A stretch of DNA of 64,000 bases from Chitinophaga pinensis (GCA_945907065.1 CAMDSC010000010.1:1-64000), one strand, 5' to 3'; positions 28,658 to 39,488 are shown, counted from the first letter of the stretch. Made by a program: numbers and translations. Notes: generated by a model from the sequence alone, not told the origin.

Positions 28658-29541
28658 TAATTAAAACCGCCAAACGAAATGGCACTTCCCATAATATTAT
28701 AGTTTTTTGCATTAACACATAAAACAGCTATTTGAGTGTCATTGTTCACAATTTTAACATCTTCATCAGCTACAAATATGTCTGAAATTTCTTTCTCTCG
28801 TTTTGTTGTAATAATTATTAGTCCTGCACTTATTGATGATGCGTAACGAATAACTTCTTTAGAAAAACTTTTAGAACCTTCGTGTTCATGAGCTTCTATT
28901 ACTTTAATACCATTAGCCAATAATTCGTTTTTAACAAAATTTGCATTGCCGGTAACTTTAATTTTCAAATATTCATCTTTTTCAAATTTTGAAAAAATAT
29001 GAACTACTGAATTATTTTCTATAGCAAATGAAATTGCTTGATTTGCTTTTTGTTTAGTTTCTACACTATCGTCAATAGGTAATACAATTGGGTTGTAACC
29101 AGCCGATGTAATTCCTTTTGACTGAACTATTAGAACTGGTGCAGGAGAGGAGGTTACAACTTTAAGTGCAAAGGCGCCTAATACATGCTGCATTCCTCTT
29201 ACTCCATGGGTACCAAGTACCACTAATTTTGATTTTGTTTCATCTGTTATTTCAGCAATAGTTGAAAAAATACTACCTTTACGTATTATTGGAAAAGTTC
29301 TTATGCCCGAATCAGCTGTATTTTTATCGGCAATCACTGTTAACTTTTGCTCTATAATATTTTCGACAGAAGTTGAATCGGCCTTAAATTTCGCTTTTGA
29401 TTCATTATTAACAATATGAACCAAAGCAATTTCAGCATTCGAATATTTGCTTAAATAATTCGCATGGTTTACTGCACAATCCGCTTCTTCGGTAAAATCG
29501 TAAGTTACAATTACGAGGTTGTTTTTTTCTTGATCAGCCAT
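28657..29541 (-). CDS. universal stress protein (two Usp domains)
   Basis: VIVTYDFTEEADCAVNHANYLS...LVVLGTHGVRGMQHVLGAFALKVVTSSPAPVLIVQ. Confidence 0.88.
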   Translation of the reverse strand: MADQEKNNLVIVTYDFTEEADCAVNHANYLSKYSNAEIALVHIVNNESKAKFKADSTSVENIIEQKLTVIADKNTADSGIRTFPIIRKGSIFSTIAEITDETKSKLVVLGTHGVRGMQHVLGAFALKVVTSSPAPVLIVQSKGITSAGYNPIVLPIDDSVETKQKANQAISFAIENNSVVHIFSKFEKDEYLKIKVTGNANFVKNELLANGIKVIEAHEHEGSKSFSKEVIRYASSISAGLIIITTKREKEISDIFVADEDVKIVNNDTQIAVLCVNAKNYNIMGSAISFGGFN

Positions 29542-30127
29542 AGGTTTTTATTCTTTCTATTATTTTTTGTAAATTTAATACCTTTTGTATGTTTCTTATA
29601 TCTCTGTTTGTTGCTGTAAAATAATGATGTGAATTAAAAAAATTAACCTGAATATTATCCCATACTTCCCGATTTGTAATAATTTTTCTAAACTTAAATT
29701 CCTCATAAAGTGATTCTGAAATTTCATCAAAATCATTTCTACCTAAATAATCCAAATCTGCGTCGCATAAAATCTCTGCTAAGTGCGAGTTTGGAGTTTG
29801 GGGAATTTTAGTAGCCATTACAATTTCACATACTTTATCTATTTCATTATCCGTGTAACCAAATTTTGGAAGCCAATTCATGCATAATATTGAACTTTGC
29901 TGTTCGTGATTTAACTCTGAAACCACAAAACCACTATCATGATAGGCTGCAGCAGTAAGCAATATTGTTAAATCTTCATTAGATTCTAATTTTTCAGCTT
30001 TAGCAATTCTTTGAGCCGCATTATATACATCTAAAGTATGCTCAACACAATGATAGGTTAAATAATGAGGGAGTGATTCCGTCAGTATATTTATAGCGTT
30101 TATTCTGGCTTCTTCTAATTGCATCAA
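29534..30127 (-). CDS. HD domain metal-dependent phosphohydrolase
   Basis: YHCVEHTLDVYNAAQRIA...AAAYHDSGF...ADLDYLGR. Confidence 0.85.
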   Translation of the reverse strand: MMQLEEARINAINILTESLPHYLTYHCVEHTLDVYNAAQRIAKAEKLESNEDLTILLTAAAYHDSGFVVSELNHEQQSSILCMNWLPKFGYTDNEIDKVCEIVMATKIPQTPNSHLAEILCDADLDYLGRNDFDEISESLYEEFKFRKIITNREVWDNIQVNFFNSHHYFTATNRDIRNIQKVLNLQKIIERIKTYG

Positions 30128-30442
30128 CTTTTATAAAATCAAAATTAATAATTTGCTGCAAACAAACTATATTTTTTTCATTTCGCTTCTAAACATGATG
30201 TGTATTATATTGGAATATTTTTTTTATTACAACAAACGGTTCTATTGAATTGTAATTAACTATATAATGCAATACATTAAATAGAAGCCTATTTGTATCT
30301 AATATTTCCCAAATGGTCTATATTTTTGTGTTTTTACATAATTATATTTCACCAAACCAATAAGTTCTATAATTTATATTATGTTAAGTAATATAAAATC
30401 AGCCTTACTCTTTTATAAATAATAACCGCTGCAACAAAAAAA

Positions 30443-30470
30443 AATCCTAGAAATTAATATTCTAGGATTA
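30443..30470 (-). terminator. rho-independent-like terminator of the TPR gene
   Basis: AATCCTAGAA-ATTAAT-ATTCTAGGATT hairpin followed by a poly-T run on the minus strand. Confidence 0.75.
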
Positions 30471-30492
30471 TTTATATGATTGATATTTTTCA

Positions 30493-31692
30493 CTACATCT
30501 CGTCTTTCAATTTTTTCATCTCAGCTTCTTTCCCTGAATTTCCAACGTTTTTATACAATCGCTGCATATTATCAAGCAAATCATATGTTTCCTTTTTATC
30601 ATCATTAGGAACCCCAATCTCTCTACACTTTTCAAAATAAATTAGTGCTTTGCTGTAAACTACTTTTATTTGAGCTTCTAGGACATCTTGGTCCGTCTTT
30701 TTATAGGTCTTTTGCAATTGCTCTATAATTGGTCGGGCTTTATTAACATTTAATACTCCCAGATTGAAATTGGCATCATAATATTCTGGATCTAGTTCAG
30801 CAGATTTTAAATAGTCTAATTCTGCAAGATCAGGTTTACCTAACTTTTCATATGTGGCAGCTCTGGCAAAATAATATATTTTATTTTGGTCATCTGCTTC
30901 TATTGCATCATCTAATTTTTTAATTAAAATATCTGTTTTGCCCTGTTTAAGGTAAATATCTAATTCCATATTCATTAAATCCTGATCTGATGAAAATCTT
31001 TCTCTCCCTGTTGCTAAAGTTTTTAATGCATTTGTGGTATCCATTTCCTCCAAATATACTTTAGCTAATGCTGAATAAATCTTAGGGTCATTAAATTTAT
31101 GGTCAATTAGTTTATTAATATATTCTTTGGTTAATTTATTATCACCTTTGGCCATAGCAGCATAATAACTATATTGATAAATAAGGTCTTCATTAATATT
31201 TATTGTTTTAAGATCTCCTTTTTTATCAAATGGAATTAATTTTAAGGTTATCTGGTAATAATCGAGTGCCTTTTCATAATTTTTATTTTGATACTCATTT
31301 ACGGCCGCATTGAACAATACATTAGAAACATTTAAAAGATAAAAATCAAATTGTTCAGTCCATTGTTTTTTAGTATCCGTTTCAGCACATTTAAACAAAG
31401 ACTCAGCTGCTGTTTTTACTGCATCAGGGGTTTCTTTATTTAAGTCATCTATTTTTCTTGAAATTTCAAAGTAAACAGCGGCCCTATAAACCCACATTTT
31501 AGGGCTATTCGCAGTTTTTGGGTGTGCAAATGCGTCATCAATTAAACGTTTACACTCACGTAAATCTTTAACAGCATTAGGATCTGTATCCTCCAAAATC
31601 ATTCTAACGGTTTCTACTTTACTTGGCTGAGCTTTGCTTACAAATGCACCCAACAATGCAGCCAGCAGTATCACATGTTTTAATTTTTTCAT
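30493..31692 (-). CDS. tetratricopeptide repeat protein, exported
   Basis: Signal peptide; TPR-like repeats YYFARAATYEKLGKPDLAELDYLKSAELDPEYYDANFNLGVL. Confidence 0.85.
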   Translation of the reverse strand: MKKLKHVILLAALLGAFVSKAQPSKVETVRMILEDTDPNAVKDLRECKRLIDDAFAHPKTANSPKMWVYRAAVYFEISRKIDDLNKETPDAVKTAAESLFKCAETDTKKQWTEQFDFYLLNVSNVLFNAAVNEYQNKNYEKALDYYQITLKLIPFDKKGDLKTININEDLIYQYSYYAAMAKGDNKLTKEYINKLIDHKFNDPKIYSALAKVYLEEMDTTNALKTLATGRERFSSDQDLMNMELDIYLKQGKTDILIKKLDDAIEADDQNKIYYFARAATYEKLGKPDLAELDYLKSAELDPEYYDANFNLGVLNVNKARPIIEQLQKTYKKTDQDVLEAQIKVVYSKALIYFEKCREIGVPNDDKKETYDLLDNMQRLYKNVGNSGKEAEMKKLKDEM

Positions 31693-31736
31693 AACTTCTT
31701 ACTTTTATTTATTACGTTATTTATCAATAATGATGC

Positions 31737-31767
31737 CAAACATAGTTCAGATATAAATGGCATCAAA
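31737..31767 (-). promoter_or_regulatory. Bacteroidota promoter TTTG-N19-TATGTTTG of the TPR gene
   Basis: Plus-strand CAAACATA 31737-31744 and CAAA 31764-31767, exactly 19 nt apart. Confidence 0.7.
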
Positions 31768-31806
31768 AAATATCTAATATTTCAATTTACCAATATGCAG
31801 TTTCCT

Positions 31807-34422
31807 TTATTCTACGGTATTATCAGTTTCAGGTTTTTCTTCACCATTTTCTTCTTGCGGTTCAATGATTTCAGAACTTTTATTCGCTTGTGGAATTCCT
31901 TCATCCTCACTTAAGCTAATAATAGGTTCTCCGTTTTCATCTAAATGAACTAAAGGCTCGTCTTCTTCATGGTCAACACTGGCTATGGAAGCTATTTCAT
32001 CTGATTCACGCATTTTTATAAGCCTTACTCCTTGTGTAGCTCTTCCCATTACTCGCAAATCAGCCACAGGAATCCTAATTGTAAGACCTGATTTATTTAT
32101 TATCATCAAGTCTTTTTCATCATTTACATCCAGTATAGCAACCAATACACCAGTTTTCTCAGTAATACTCAGGGTTTTTACCCCCTTTCCTCCTCTCCCG
32201 GTAATTCGGTAATCCTCAAGGTCAGTGCGTTTACCATAGCCTCTTTTTGAAACTACTAATACCGTAGAAGCATTTCCTTTTTCTACACACACCATACCTA
32301 TTACTTCGTCATTGGCATTTTCAAGCGTAACGGCTTTTACTCCCGAAGCATTTCTGCCCATCGGCCGTACCTTGGCTTCTGGGAAACGAATGGCTTTGCC
32401 CGATTGCTTGGCTATCACAACTTCGCAAGTTCCATTGGTTAATTGAACGTCTAATAATTCATCTCCTTCACGAATAGTAATAGCATTTATTCCATTAGCA
32501 CGTGGACGAGAATATGCCTCTAAAGTTGTTTTCTTTATTATGCCTTTTTTAGTAACCATGATAATGAAATTACTATTAATATAGTCGGCATCTTTTAGAC
32601 TTATAACATTTATACAGGCTCTTATCTTATCTTCGGCTGGTATGCTTATTAAATTCTGAATGGCTCGTCCCTTTGTAGTTTTGGCTCCTTCTGGAACCTC
32701 CCAAACTTTCATCCAAAAACACCTTCCCTGGTCGGTAAAAAATAATAAGTGATTATGGTTAGTAGCCACAAACATGTGTTCCACAAAATCTTCACCTCTA
32801 TGGCTCACACCCTTATTGCCCACTCCTCCTCTACCTTGCGCCTTGTATTCTGTCAGTGGAGTACGTTTGATATACCCCATGTGAGAAATAGTAACTACTA
32901 CCTCTTCGTTGGCTATTAGGTCTTCAACATTAAAATCTTCGGCTGAATGGATAATTTCGGTTCTTCGTTTATCACCAAATTTATCCTTCATTTCCCGAAG
33001 CTCAGTTTTTATTAATTCCATTCTCAAACTTTCATCCCCCAAAAGAGTGTTTAAGTAATTAATCAATTTCATAATTTCCTCAAATTCCTCTTTTATCTTA
33101 TCCCGTTCTAAACCTGTAAGTTTTTGCAATCTTAAATCAAGAATTGCTCTGGCTTGTATTTCAGACAATGCAAAATTTTGTATCAAACCCGTTCTGGCCT
33201 CTTCTACAGTTGCAGAAGCACGAATCAGTTTTATAACCGCATCCAAATTATCTAAAGCAATTAATAAACCTTCTAAAATATGAGCCCTTTTTTGAGCATC
33301 TTCTAATTCATATTTAGCACGGCGAATAACTACATCATGGCGGTGATCAACAAAATGATGAATTAAATCCTTTACATTCAACATTTCAGGACGGCCTTTA
33401 ACCAAGGCTATATTATTTACTGAGAATGAGGTTTGTAAAGGCGTATATTTATAAAGCTGATTTAAAATAATATTTGGAATACCATCGCGTTTTATATCAA
33501 AAACTATTCGTAATCCATCTCTACCCGATTCATCACGAACCTCAGCAATTCCATCAATTACTTTTTCATTAATTAAATCTACAGCCTTAATAACAATCTG
33601 TGATGGTGAAATTTGATAAGGAACTTCAGTAATAATAATTTGTTCGCGACCGGAAGACAAGGTTTCAAATTCAGCTTTACCACGCATTACTACTCTGCCA
33701 CGACCAGTCAATAAGGCATCTCTTACACCTTCATAACCATAAATTATTCCACCGGTAGGAAAATCAGGACCTTTTATAAACTGCATTAATTCTTCAATAG
33801 TAATATCGCGGTTATCTATGTAAGCCATAGTTCCATCTATTACTTCCGAAATATTATGTGGAGCCATATTAGTAGCCATACCTACTGCAATTCCTGATGC
33901 TCCATTTATTAATAAATTTGGAACTTTTGCAGGTAATACCGTTGGCTCAGTTAACGAATCATCAAAATTGGGACGAAAATCAACCGTATCTTTTTCAATA
34001 TCGGCCAACATTTCTTCGGCCATTTTTCGCATTCTGGCTTCGGTATAACGCATGGCTGCCGGTGGATCACCATCTATAGAACCATAGTTTCCCTGGCCGT
34101 CTACCATCATATACCTTACGCTCCATTCCTGGGCCAAACGTACCATGGCATCATAAACCGATTGGTCACCATGTGGGTGAAATTTACCCAACACCTCTCC
34201 TACTATTCTGGCTGATTTTTTATAAGATCGATTACTTGCTAATCCTAATTCAGACATACCGTATAAAACACGGCGGTGAACAGGTTTTAATCCATCACGT
34301 ACATCCGGTAAAGCACGACTCACAATAACCGACATTGAGTAATCAATGTATGCGGTTCGCATTTCATCCTCAATATTTATTGGGATAATCTTTTCATTTT
34401 CAGGTTCTAATACCTCGTCCAT
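31807..34422 (-). CDS. gyrA: DNA gyrase subunit A
   Basis: [36 protein letters not shown]...; active-site RYTEARM; GyrA-box region [10 protein letters not shown]. Confidence 0.97.
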   Translation of the reverse strand: MDEVLEPENEKIIPINIEDEMRTAYIDYSMSVIVSRALPDVRDGLKPVHRRVLYGMSELGLASNRSYKKSARIVGEVLGKFHPHGDQSVYDAMVRLAQEWSVRYMMVDGQGNYGSIDGDPPAAMRYTEARMRKMAEEMLADIEKDTVDFRPNFDDSLTEPTVLPAKVPNLLINGASGIAVGMATNMAPHNISEVIDGTMAYIDNRDITIEELMQFIKGPDFPTGGIIYGYEGVRDALLTGRGRVVMRGKAEFETLSSGREQIIITEVPYQISPSQIVIKAVDLINEKVIDGIAEVRDESGRDGLRIVFDIKRDGIPNIILNQLYKYTPLQTSFSVNNIALVKGRPEMLNVKDLIHHFVDHRHDVVIRRAKYELEDAQKRAHILEGLLIALDNLDAVIKLIRASATVEEARTGLIQNFALSEIQARAILDLRLQKLTGLERDKIKEEFEEIMKLINYLNTLLGDESLRMELIKTELREMKDKFGDKRRTEIIHSAEDFNVEDLIANEEVVVTISHMGYIKRTPLTEYKAQGRGGVGNKGVSHRGEDFVEHMFVATNHNHLLFFTDQGRCFWMKVWEVPEGAKTTKGRAIQNLISIPAEDKIRACINVISLKDADYINSNFIIMVTKKGIIKKTTLEAYSRPRANGINAITIREGDELLDVQLTNGTCEVVIAKQSGKAIRFPEAKVRPMGRNASGVKAVTLENANDEVIGMVCVEKGNASTVLVVSKRGYGKRTDLEDYRITGRGGKGVKTLSITEKTGVLVAILDVNDEKDLMIINKSGLTIRIPVADLRVMGRATQGVRLIKMRESDEIASIASVDHEEDEPLVHLDENGEPIISLSEDEGIPQANKSSEIIEPQEENGEEKPETDNTVE

Positions 34423-34516
34423 TTAATTTTGAATTAAAACGTGAAAATAGGCATAAACGCTAAGGTTTCAGGATATTTTTAATGATGAGATACCCACAAG
34501 TTATTTACAAGAAAAT

Positions 34517-35911
34517 CTAAAGCCTAAACGTATTGCTTTTGTAAGGAATAGTAACATTCTCCACGCCTCTTTCAGTAAGAAAATTTTTAAATTCTTCAGT
34601 ATTTTTCTCTTCGCCATGTACCAAAAACAATCTCTTCAACTTTCCTGTTTGGCTTGCACTGATGTATTTAAAAAGTCCATCTCTATCGGGGTGTGCTGAG
34701 AATACATCAGTAGAAGCCACTCTGGCATATACGGGCCGGTCTTTGTTTTTTATTTTTATAGTAGATTGGCCTTGCAATAAGCGATGACCAAATGTTCCTT
34801 CGGCACAATACCCGGCAATTAAAATGGTACATAACGGATTTTGAATATTGTTTCGTACGTGTTCCTGAATCCTGCCACCTTCTACCATGCCTGCCGATGA
34901 AACAATGATAGATGGGCCGCTATGATAGGCCATTTGTTTTTGGTCACTCTCGGTTTGGATAACCAAAAGGTTTGGAAAATCAAACAAATCACCGTGCTTT
35001 CTGGCAAATTCTTTGGATTCTTCGTTTAAATATGCCTCGTATTTTTCGTGTACTTTAGTACTGATAATTCCCAAAGGACTATCGGTAAATATTTTTATTC
35101 CATTTAATTTCCCTTCCACATACAATTGATTTAAGGTAAATAAAATGGCTTGAGTTCGGCCAACACTAAAAGCTGGAATTACTAGTTTACCAGGCGAATC
35201 AATACAATTCTTTTTTACATATTTATAAAGTTCCTCTTGGGCTGGCACAGTAATGGAATGCAAACGACTGCCATAGGTAGATTCGCAAACTAAATAATCC
35301 AAATCGGGCATTGGTTCTGAGTCTACAACAATTTTTGAATGTAATTTTCCCAAATCACCGGTAAATCCAATTCGTTTAGTAACACCTGATTCATTTACTT
35401 CTACCGAAACGGAAGCGGCTCCTAAAATATGCCCTGCTGGATAAAACGTAATACTTGCTTCGTCATTTACTTTAAATATTTTTTTAAATGGCAATGTTAC
35501 CAATCGGTCAAGTGTTGCTTCTACTTGCTGCTGCCCATACAATACTATTGGTTTGTTTTTACCATGTCTATTATTTTTACCTTTTGATTTGGACTCTGCC
35601 AATTGCACATTAACAGAATCTCGTAATAAGTTTTCCGCTAATGCAGCCGTAGGTTCAGTACAAAGCACTTGCCCGTGGTAACCACGTTTTATAAGGGTTG
35701 GTATATTGCCCGAATGATCAATATGGGCATGAGTTAAAACCAAAAGATTGATAGAAGATGGTTCAAAAGGAAAACTATCATTCAACTCTATTGCATCCCC
35801 ACGTTCGTATGAGAGACCACAATCTATTAAAATTTTGTAACCGGAATTTAAAGTGAGAAGGTGCATACTCCCTGTAACCTGCCGTGTTGCACCTAAAAAG
35901 GATATTTCCAT
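34517..35911 (-). CDS. MBL-fold RNA-metabolising metallo-hydrolase (beta-CASP)
   Basis: LTHAHIDHSGNIPTL...PAFSVGRTQ...SSAGMVEGGRI...FSAHPDRDGLFKYI. Confidence 0.93.
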   Translation of the reverse strand: MEISFLGATRQVTGSMHLLTLNSGYKILIDCGLSYERGDAIELNDSFPFEPSSINLLVLTHAHIDHSGNIPTLIKRGYHGQVLCTEPTAALAENLLRDSVNVQLAESKSKGKNNRHGKNKPIVLYGQQQVEATLDRLVTLPFKKIFKVNDEASITFYPAGHILGAASVSVEVNESGVTKRIGFTGDLGKLHSKIVVDSEPMPDLDYLVCESTYGSRLHSITVPAQEELYKYVKKNCIDSPGKLVIPAFSVGRTQAILFTLNQLYVEGKLNGIKIFTDSPLGIISTKVHEKYEAYLNEESKEFARKHGDLFDFPNLLVIQTESDQKQMAYHSGPSIIVSSAGMVEGGRIQEHVRNNIQNPLCTILIAGYCAEGTFGHRLLQGQSTIKIKNKDRPVYARVASTDVFSAHPDRDGLFKYISASQTGKLKRLFLVHGEEKNTEEFKNFLTERGVENVTIPYKSNTFRL

Positions 35912-35951
35912 TTATTCGTTAATGCAAATCAAACTAATTTTGAACATTTAT

Positions 35952-37082
35952 TTAATGTTGAACCAAAAATTTATTAGTAACCATTTTACCATTTGAATGG
36001 AGGTATGCAAAATAAACCCCGTTTTTAAAATCATCTAAAGCTATATTTTTATCATTTTCGTTACCCCATTTGCTGTACCTTAAACGACCCATTTGGTCAT
36101 AAATAATTAAGTTGTAATCAGCGTTTGCTGTAACAATTAGCTCTTTATTTGTATTATAAACATTTAAACTATTGAAATCTGCAACTTTTTGATTAATTCC
36201 AACCGGAATTTCGGACTGAGAATAATGCATTACAAATGCCAAAGCTCCTTTAACGGTTGAGATTAAAGAATTAAATTCTATATATTTTAAAAGGTCATTT
36301 TCGGAATGATAATATGGAAACGATGAATATTGATAAATGCCTGAAATAAGATAACCCGAATCGCGAAATGATAAATAATCGGATGAATAAGCTGAAGTAA
36401 TTACTGGATTCAAATTGGTATAAAGGCTAAAAATTTTTGCCATTGAAACTGCCAATTCGTTGCTTTCAGCTTTCTTTGAAGATATTTCATCACGTTCGCA
36501 TTTTATGCCAGTATTGTCTTCATCTATGGTTCCACCAAGTTGATCGAGGTTTAGCATAAATTTAATTTTTACCGAGTCTTTATTTATATACTTTACAAAA
36601 TAACGGCTTCCTAAATAATCTATTTCTTCACCTGAAAAATAAACAAACCTTATGGTATATTTGGTTGTGATGCCTTTTAATAATTTTGCAATTTGATACA
36701 AGGCAAAATCTCCGGTTCCATTATCGTTTACCCCAAAACCTATCTTACTATCGTAATGTGCACCTATGATTATACAACTATCACTGGTTCCTTTTTTAGT
36801 AAATTCAAGATTGCGAAGTGTATCATTACCGTAAAGAAAGTTTTGAATTTTTACAACATAACCAGCTTGTTCTGCCATTTTTTTAAGCCAGAAACAGGTA
36901 GAATCCAATCCAGACTTATTTATTTCTTTAACTCCAAGGTTTTCACATTTTTGAAGGAATGAAAGAGGGTTTTCTACTTTTGAAATATAATCTGCTATTT
37001 TTTGGTCAAAGACTTGTGCGGATGCTTTAAATCCTATGCCTGTAAAAAAATAAATCCAAATTAAAACCTTTAATCTACCCAT
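35952..37082 (-). CDS. M28 family peptidase with T9SS C-terminal sorting-domain-like tail
   Basis: GAHYDSKIGFGVNDNGTGDFALYQIAKLL...YFSGEEIDYLGSRYFV; C-term LIIYDQMGRLRYSKWGNENDKNIALDDFKNGVYFAYLHSNGKMVTNKFLVQH. Confidence 0.9.
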   Translation of the reverse strand: MGRLKVLIWIYFFTGIGFKASAQVFDQKIADYISKVENPLSFLQKCENLGVKEINKSGLDSTCFWLKKMAEQAGYVVKIQNFLYGNDTLRNLEFTKKGTSDSCIIIGAHYDSKIGFGVNDNGTGDFALYQIAKLLKGITTKYTIRFVYFSGEEIDYLGSRYFVKYINKDSVKIKFMLNLDQLGGTIDEDNTGIKCERDEISSKKAESNELAVSMAKIFSLYTNLNPVITSAYSSDYLSFRDSGYLISGIYQYSSFPYYHSENDLLKYIEFNSLISTVKGALAFVMHYSQSEIPVGINQKVADFNSLNVYNTNKELIVTANADYNLIIYDQMGRLRYSKWGNENDKNIALDDFKNGVYFAYLHSNGKMVTNKFLVQH

Positions 37083-37498
37083 GCCGTCAATTGTCTTTCA
37101 TTCATGCTAAGGTAGCTCAATTGGCAGTTAACTAAAAGTTGCTGAGGTAATATTTCTGCTACTTTTTCAGGCCATTCAATAAAACAATAGTTATTGGAAT
37201 AAATGTATTCTTCCAAGCCAATATCCATGGCTTCTTCCAGATTTTTTAAACGATACAAATCAAAATGATAAATTTTTCCTTTGTCACATTCGTATTCATT
37301 AACTATCGAAAATGTGGGGCTTGAAATATCATCGATACTTCCTAATGCTCTGCAAAGTTCTGTTATCAGGGTAGTTTTGCCTGTGCCTAAATTACCGGTA
37401 AAACAAAACAGTTTGTATTTATCAAAACGAGTCAAAAGTTGAGAAGCTATCTCGCCAATCTGTTCTTTCGAAAAATTTATTTCAAACTTATCCCCCAT
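37070..37498 (-). CDS. tsaE: tRNA threonylcarbamoyladenosine biosynthesis ATPase TsaE
   Basis: FTGNLGTGKTTLITELCRALG...SPTFSIVNEYE...YHFDLYRLKNLEEAMDIGLEEY; ORF start at 37636 rejected in favour of MGDKFEINFSKEQIGEIA. Confidence 0.93.
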   Translation of the reverse strand: MGDKFEINFSKEQIGEIASQLLTRFDKYKLFCFTGNLGTGKTTLITELCRALGSIDDISSPTFSIVNEYECDKGKIYHFDLYRLKNLEEAMDIGLEEYIYSNNYCFIEWPEKVAEILPQQLLVNCQLSYLSMNERQLTAWVD

Positions 37499-37505
37499 TC
37501 TTTTT

Positions 37506-38597
37506 TTAACGGTCCTTGGTTTCCAATAATTCACCGTTATCCCATTTTTCTGAACGAATTCGCTTTCCTTTATAGTTATAATAAAACCAATCGCCGTGCT
37601 TATTTCCGCCAATAAAGCTTCCATTACACTTTCCATAAATTCTGCTCATGCCAAAGGTCCAAGCCCCATCTCGTTCACCGTTTATATAATTTCCTACACA
37701 TTTGGTTTTGGGGTCTGAAGCCTTTTCAACCCAAAGCCCGTCCTTCTTTCCTTCTTTATAATTGCCTTCGGCATCTACTACCCCATCTACCCATTCGCAA
37801 TAATGCCCGTCAACAATATCTTCATCGTAATTAACCTCTTTTAATTTTAAACCAATTAAATCGTAATACACCCATTTACCATCCTTCTTTCCATTTTTGT
37901 ATGACTCTTCATTTATTTTCCGGCCTTTAGGATCAAATTTTAAAATCCTTCCATCCGGCAAACCGTTTTTATAAGTTCCTGTTTCCCCTATTTGTCCGTT
38001 GCTATGATAAATTATTGATTTTCCATCCCGCATCCCGTCTTTGTATTCAATATCCTTTCTTATTTTTCCATCATCTGAATAAGAAATCACTTTGCCGTCA
38101 GGCTTTCCGTTTTTTAATACAGCTTCTTGTTGTTTTTTGCCATTTTCAAACCATAAGGAAATATTTCCGTTTTCTAAACCATCAATAAAATTAGTTTCTT
38201 TTTTGGGAGTTCCGGTTTGATAATAACTTTTAAAAGGTCCATCCAAAACGCCTTGTTTGTAGTTGCTAAATTCTTCAGGTTTGCCATTGGAATACCAGGA
38301 TTTATAAGTTCCATTACGTTTTCCGGCGGTGTATTCTATTTCCGTTTCTTTAATTCCAGTTTCAAAATAGGAACGGAATAATCCATCAATCTTTCCGTTT
38401 TTCCATTCTACTTCCTGCCATTTTTTATTATTGGCGTGACTTAAAATAGATTTTCCGGTAAAGAGTTTGTCTTTGTAGTAATAATTTCCATCCCCATCTT
38501 TCTTCAGTTCCGAAAATTTAACGGATTGTGAAAAACCGATAAAACTTAAAATTAAAAAGAGTAAAAGAAACGGATGTCTGTAGGACTTTATTCGCAT
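37506..38597 (-). CDS. MORN-repeat / YwqK-like repeat protein
   Basis: Tandem ~23-aa motifs YKNGKKDGKWVYYDLIGLKLKEVNY, signal peptide. Confidence 0.88.
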   Translation of the reverse strand: MRIKSYRHPFLLLFLILSFIGFSQSVKFSELKKDGDGNYYYKDKLFTGKSILSHANNKKWQEVEWKNGKIDGLFRSYFETGIKETEIEYTAGKRNGTYKSWYSNGKPEEFSNYKQGVLDGPFKSYYQTGTPKKETNFIDGLENGNISLWFENGKKQQEAVLKNGKPDGKVISYSDDGKIRKDIEYKDGMRDGKSIIYHSNGQIGETGTYKNGLPDGRILKFDPKGRKINEESYKNGKKDGKWVYYDLIGLKLKEVNYDEDIVDGHYCEWVDGVVDAEGNYKEGKKDGLWVEKASDPKTKCVGNYINGERDGAWTFGMSRIYGKCNGSFIGGNKHGDWFYYNYKGKRIRSEKWDNGELLETKDR

Positions 38598-38663
38598 TAA
38601 CAGTAAAATTTATAAAGGTGCAATTTTACTTAAAATAACGCGGTTATCCCTATCTTATTTCAG

Positions 38664-38780
38664 TTAGAATAAAAGAAATAAAGCAACCAAAAATAAAATA
38701 TTGACTAACAATGCACCAAGAAGAAATTTTATATCTTTTTTTTGAATGGGTTCTGATGAGTTGGGTGAATTAATTTCCAT
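38664..38780 (-). CDS. small single-pass membrane protein, 38 aa (not in the ORF track)
   Basis: ATG...TAA reads MEINSPNSSEPIQKKDIKFLLGALLVNILFLVALFLLF: polar N-terminus, KK, then a hydrophobic helix. Confidence 0.6.
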   Translation of the reverse strand: MEINSPNSSEPIQKKDIKFLLGALLVNILFLVALFLLF

Positions 38781-38906
38781 GATTGAAATATTTTATAATA
38801 TGAGGAACTGATGATAATCCAAATTTCGTTTTTTAAATCATTACTTTTTTTGACGCAGGTACTATAAATAGTGTTACAGACGGTTTAAAATTAATAATAT
38901 TGCACC

Positions 38907-39488
38907 GTGTTAGGATTAAAACTTGCAACCGACCCGCGCTGGGTAAATATTGCCGAAAAAACAATAGACGAAATATTAACCGACCATGCCTATTGCGAGC
39001 AAAAGGCTACTACCAACTGCATTTCGCTAGTGGTAAGGTATCCGGAGTATGAGGACATGGTGGATGAGGTAACGGCTGTGGCTGCCGAAGAATGGGGCCA
39101 TTTTAGAAAAGTATTGAAGGAGTTAAAAAAACGCGGCTACAAACTTGGTCGAACCCGCAATGATAATTATGTGGTAAAACTGCGAGACTTTAAGTTAAAA
39201 GGCGATTCTCGCCTTAAAGGTTTTATAGATGAACTGCTTATTGCAGCTATGATAGAAGCCCGCAGTTGCGAACGGTTTCGATTATTATCGCTTCATGTGA
39301 ATGATGATGAACTTAAAAAGTTTTATCACGAATTTATGGTTTCGGAAGCCGGGCATTATACCCTGTTTATTGATTTGGCTAAAAAGTATATTGACTCCGA
39401 ATATGTTAAAAAACGCTGGGAAGAGTATTTAAACTATGAGGCGGAATTGATTCAAACGATTGAATACCGAGGAGATAGAGTGCACTAG
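38907..39488 (+). CDS. miaE: tRNA-(ms2io6A)-hydroxylase MiaE
   Basis: LATDPRWVNIAEKTIDEILTDHAYCEQKATTNCISLVVRYPEY...AAEEWGHF...EARSCERF...SEAGHYTLF diiron motifs; GTG start. Confidence 0.93.
   Translation: MLGLKLATDPRWVNIAEKTIDEILTDHAYCEQKATTNCISLVVRYPEYEDMVDEVTAVAAEEWGHFRKVLKELKKRGYKLGRTRNDNYVVKLRDFKLKGDSRLKGFIDELLIAAMIEARSCERFRLLSLHVNDDELKKFYHEFMVSEAGHYTLFIDLAKKYIDSEYVKKRWEEYLNYEAELIQTIEYRGDRVH

Noticed and set aside
37499-37636. N-terminal extension of tsaE to 37636
   Set aside because: The 46 extra residues overlap the YwqK-like gene in another frame and do not resemble TsaE; the ATG at 37498 fits the family
37506-38597. YwqK-like protein as part of a toxin-antitoxin system
   Set aside because: Database naming suggests antitoxin, but the protein is a MORN-type repeat with a signal peptide and there is no adjacent toxin-like ORF
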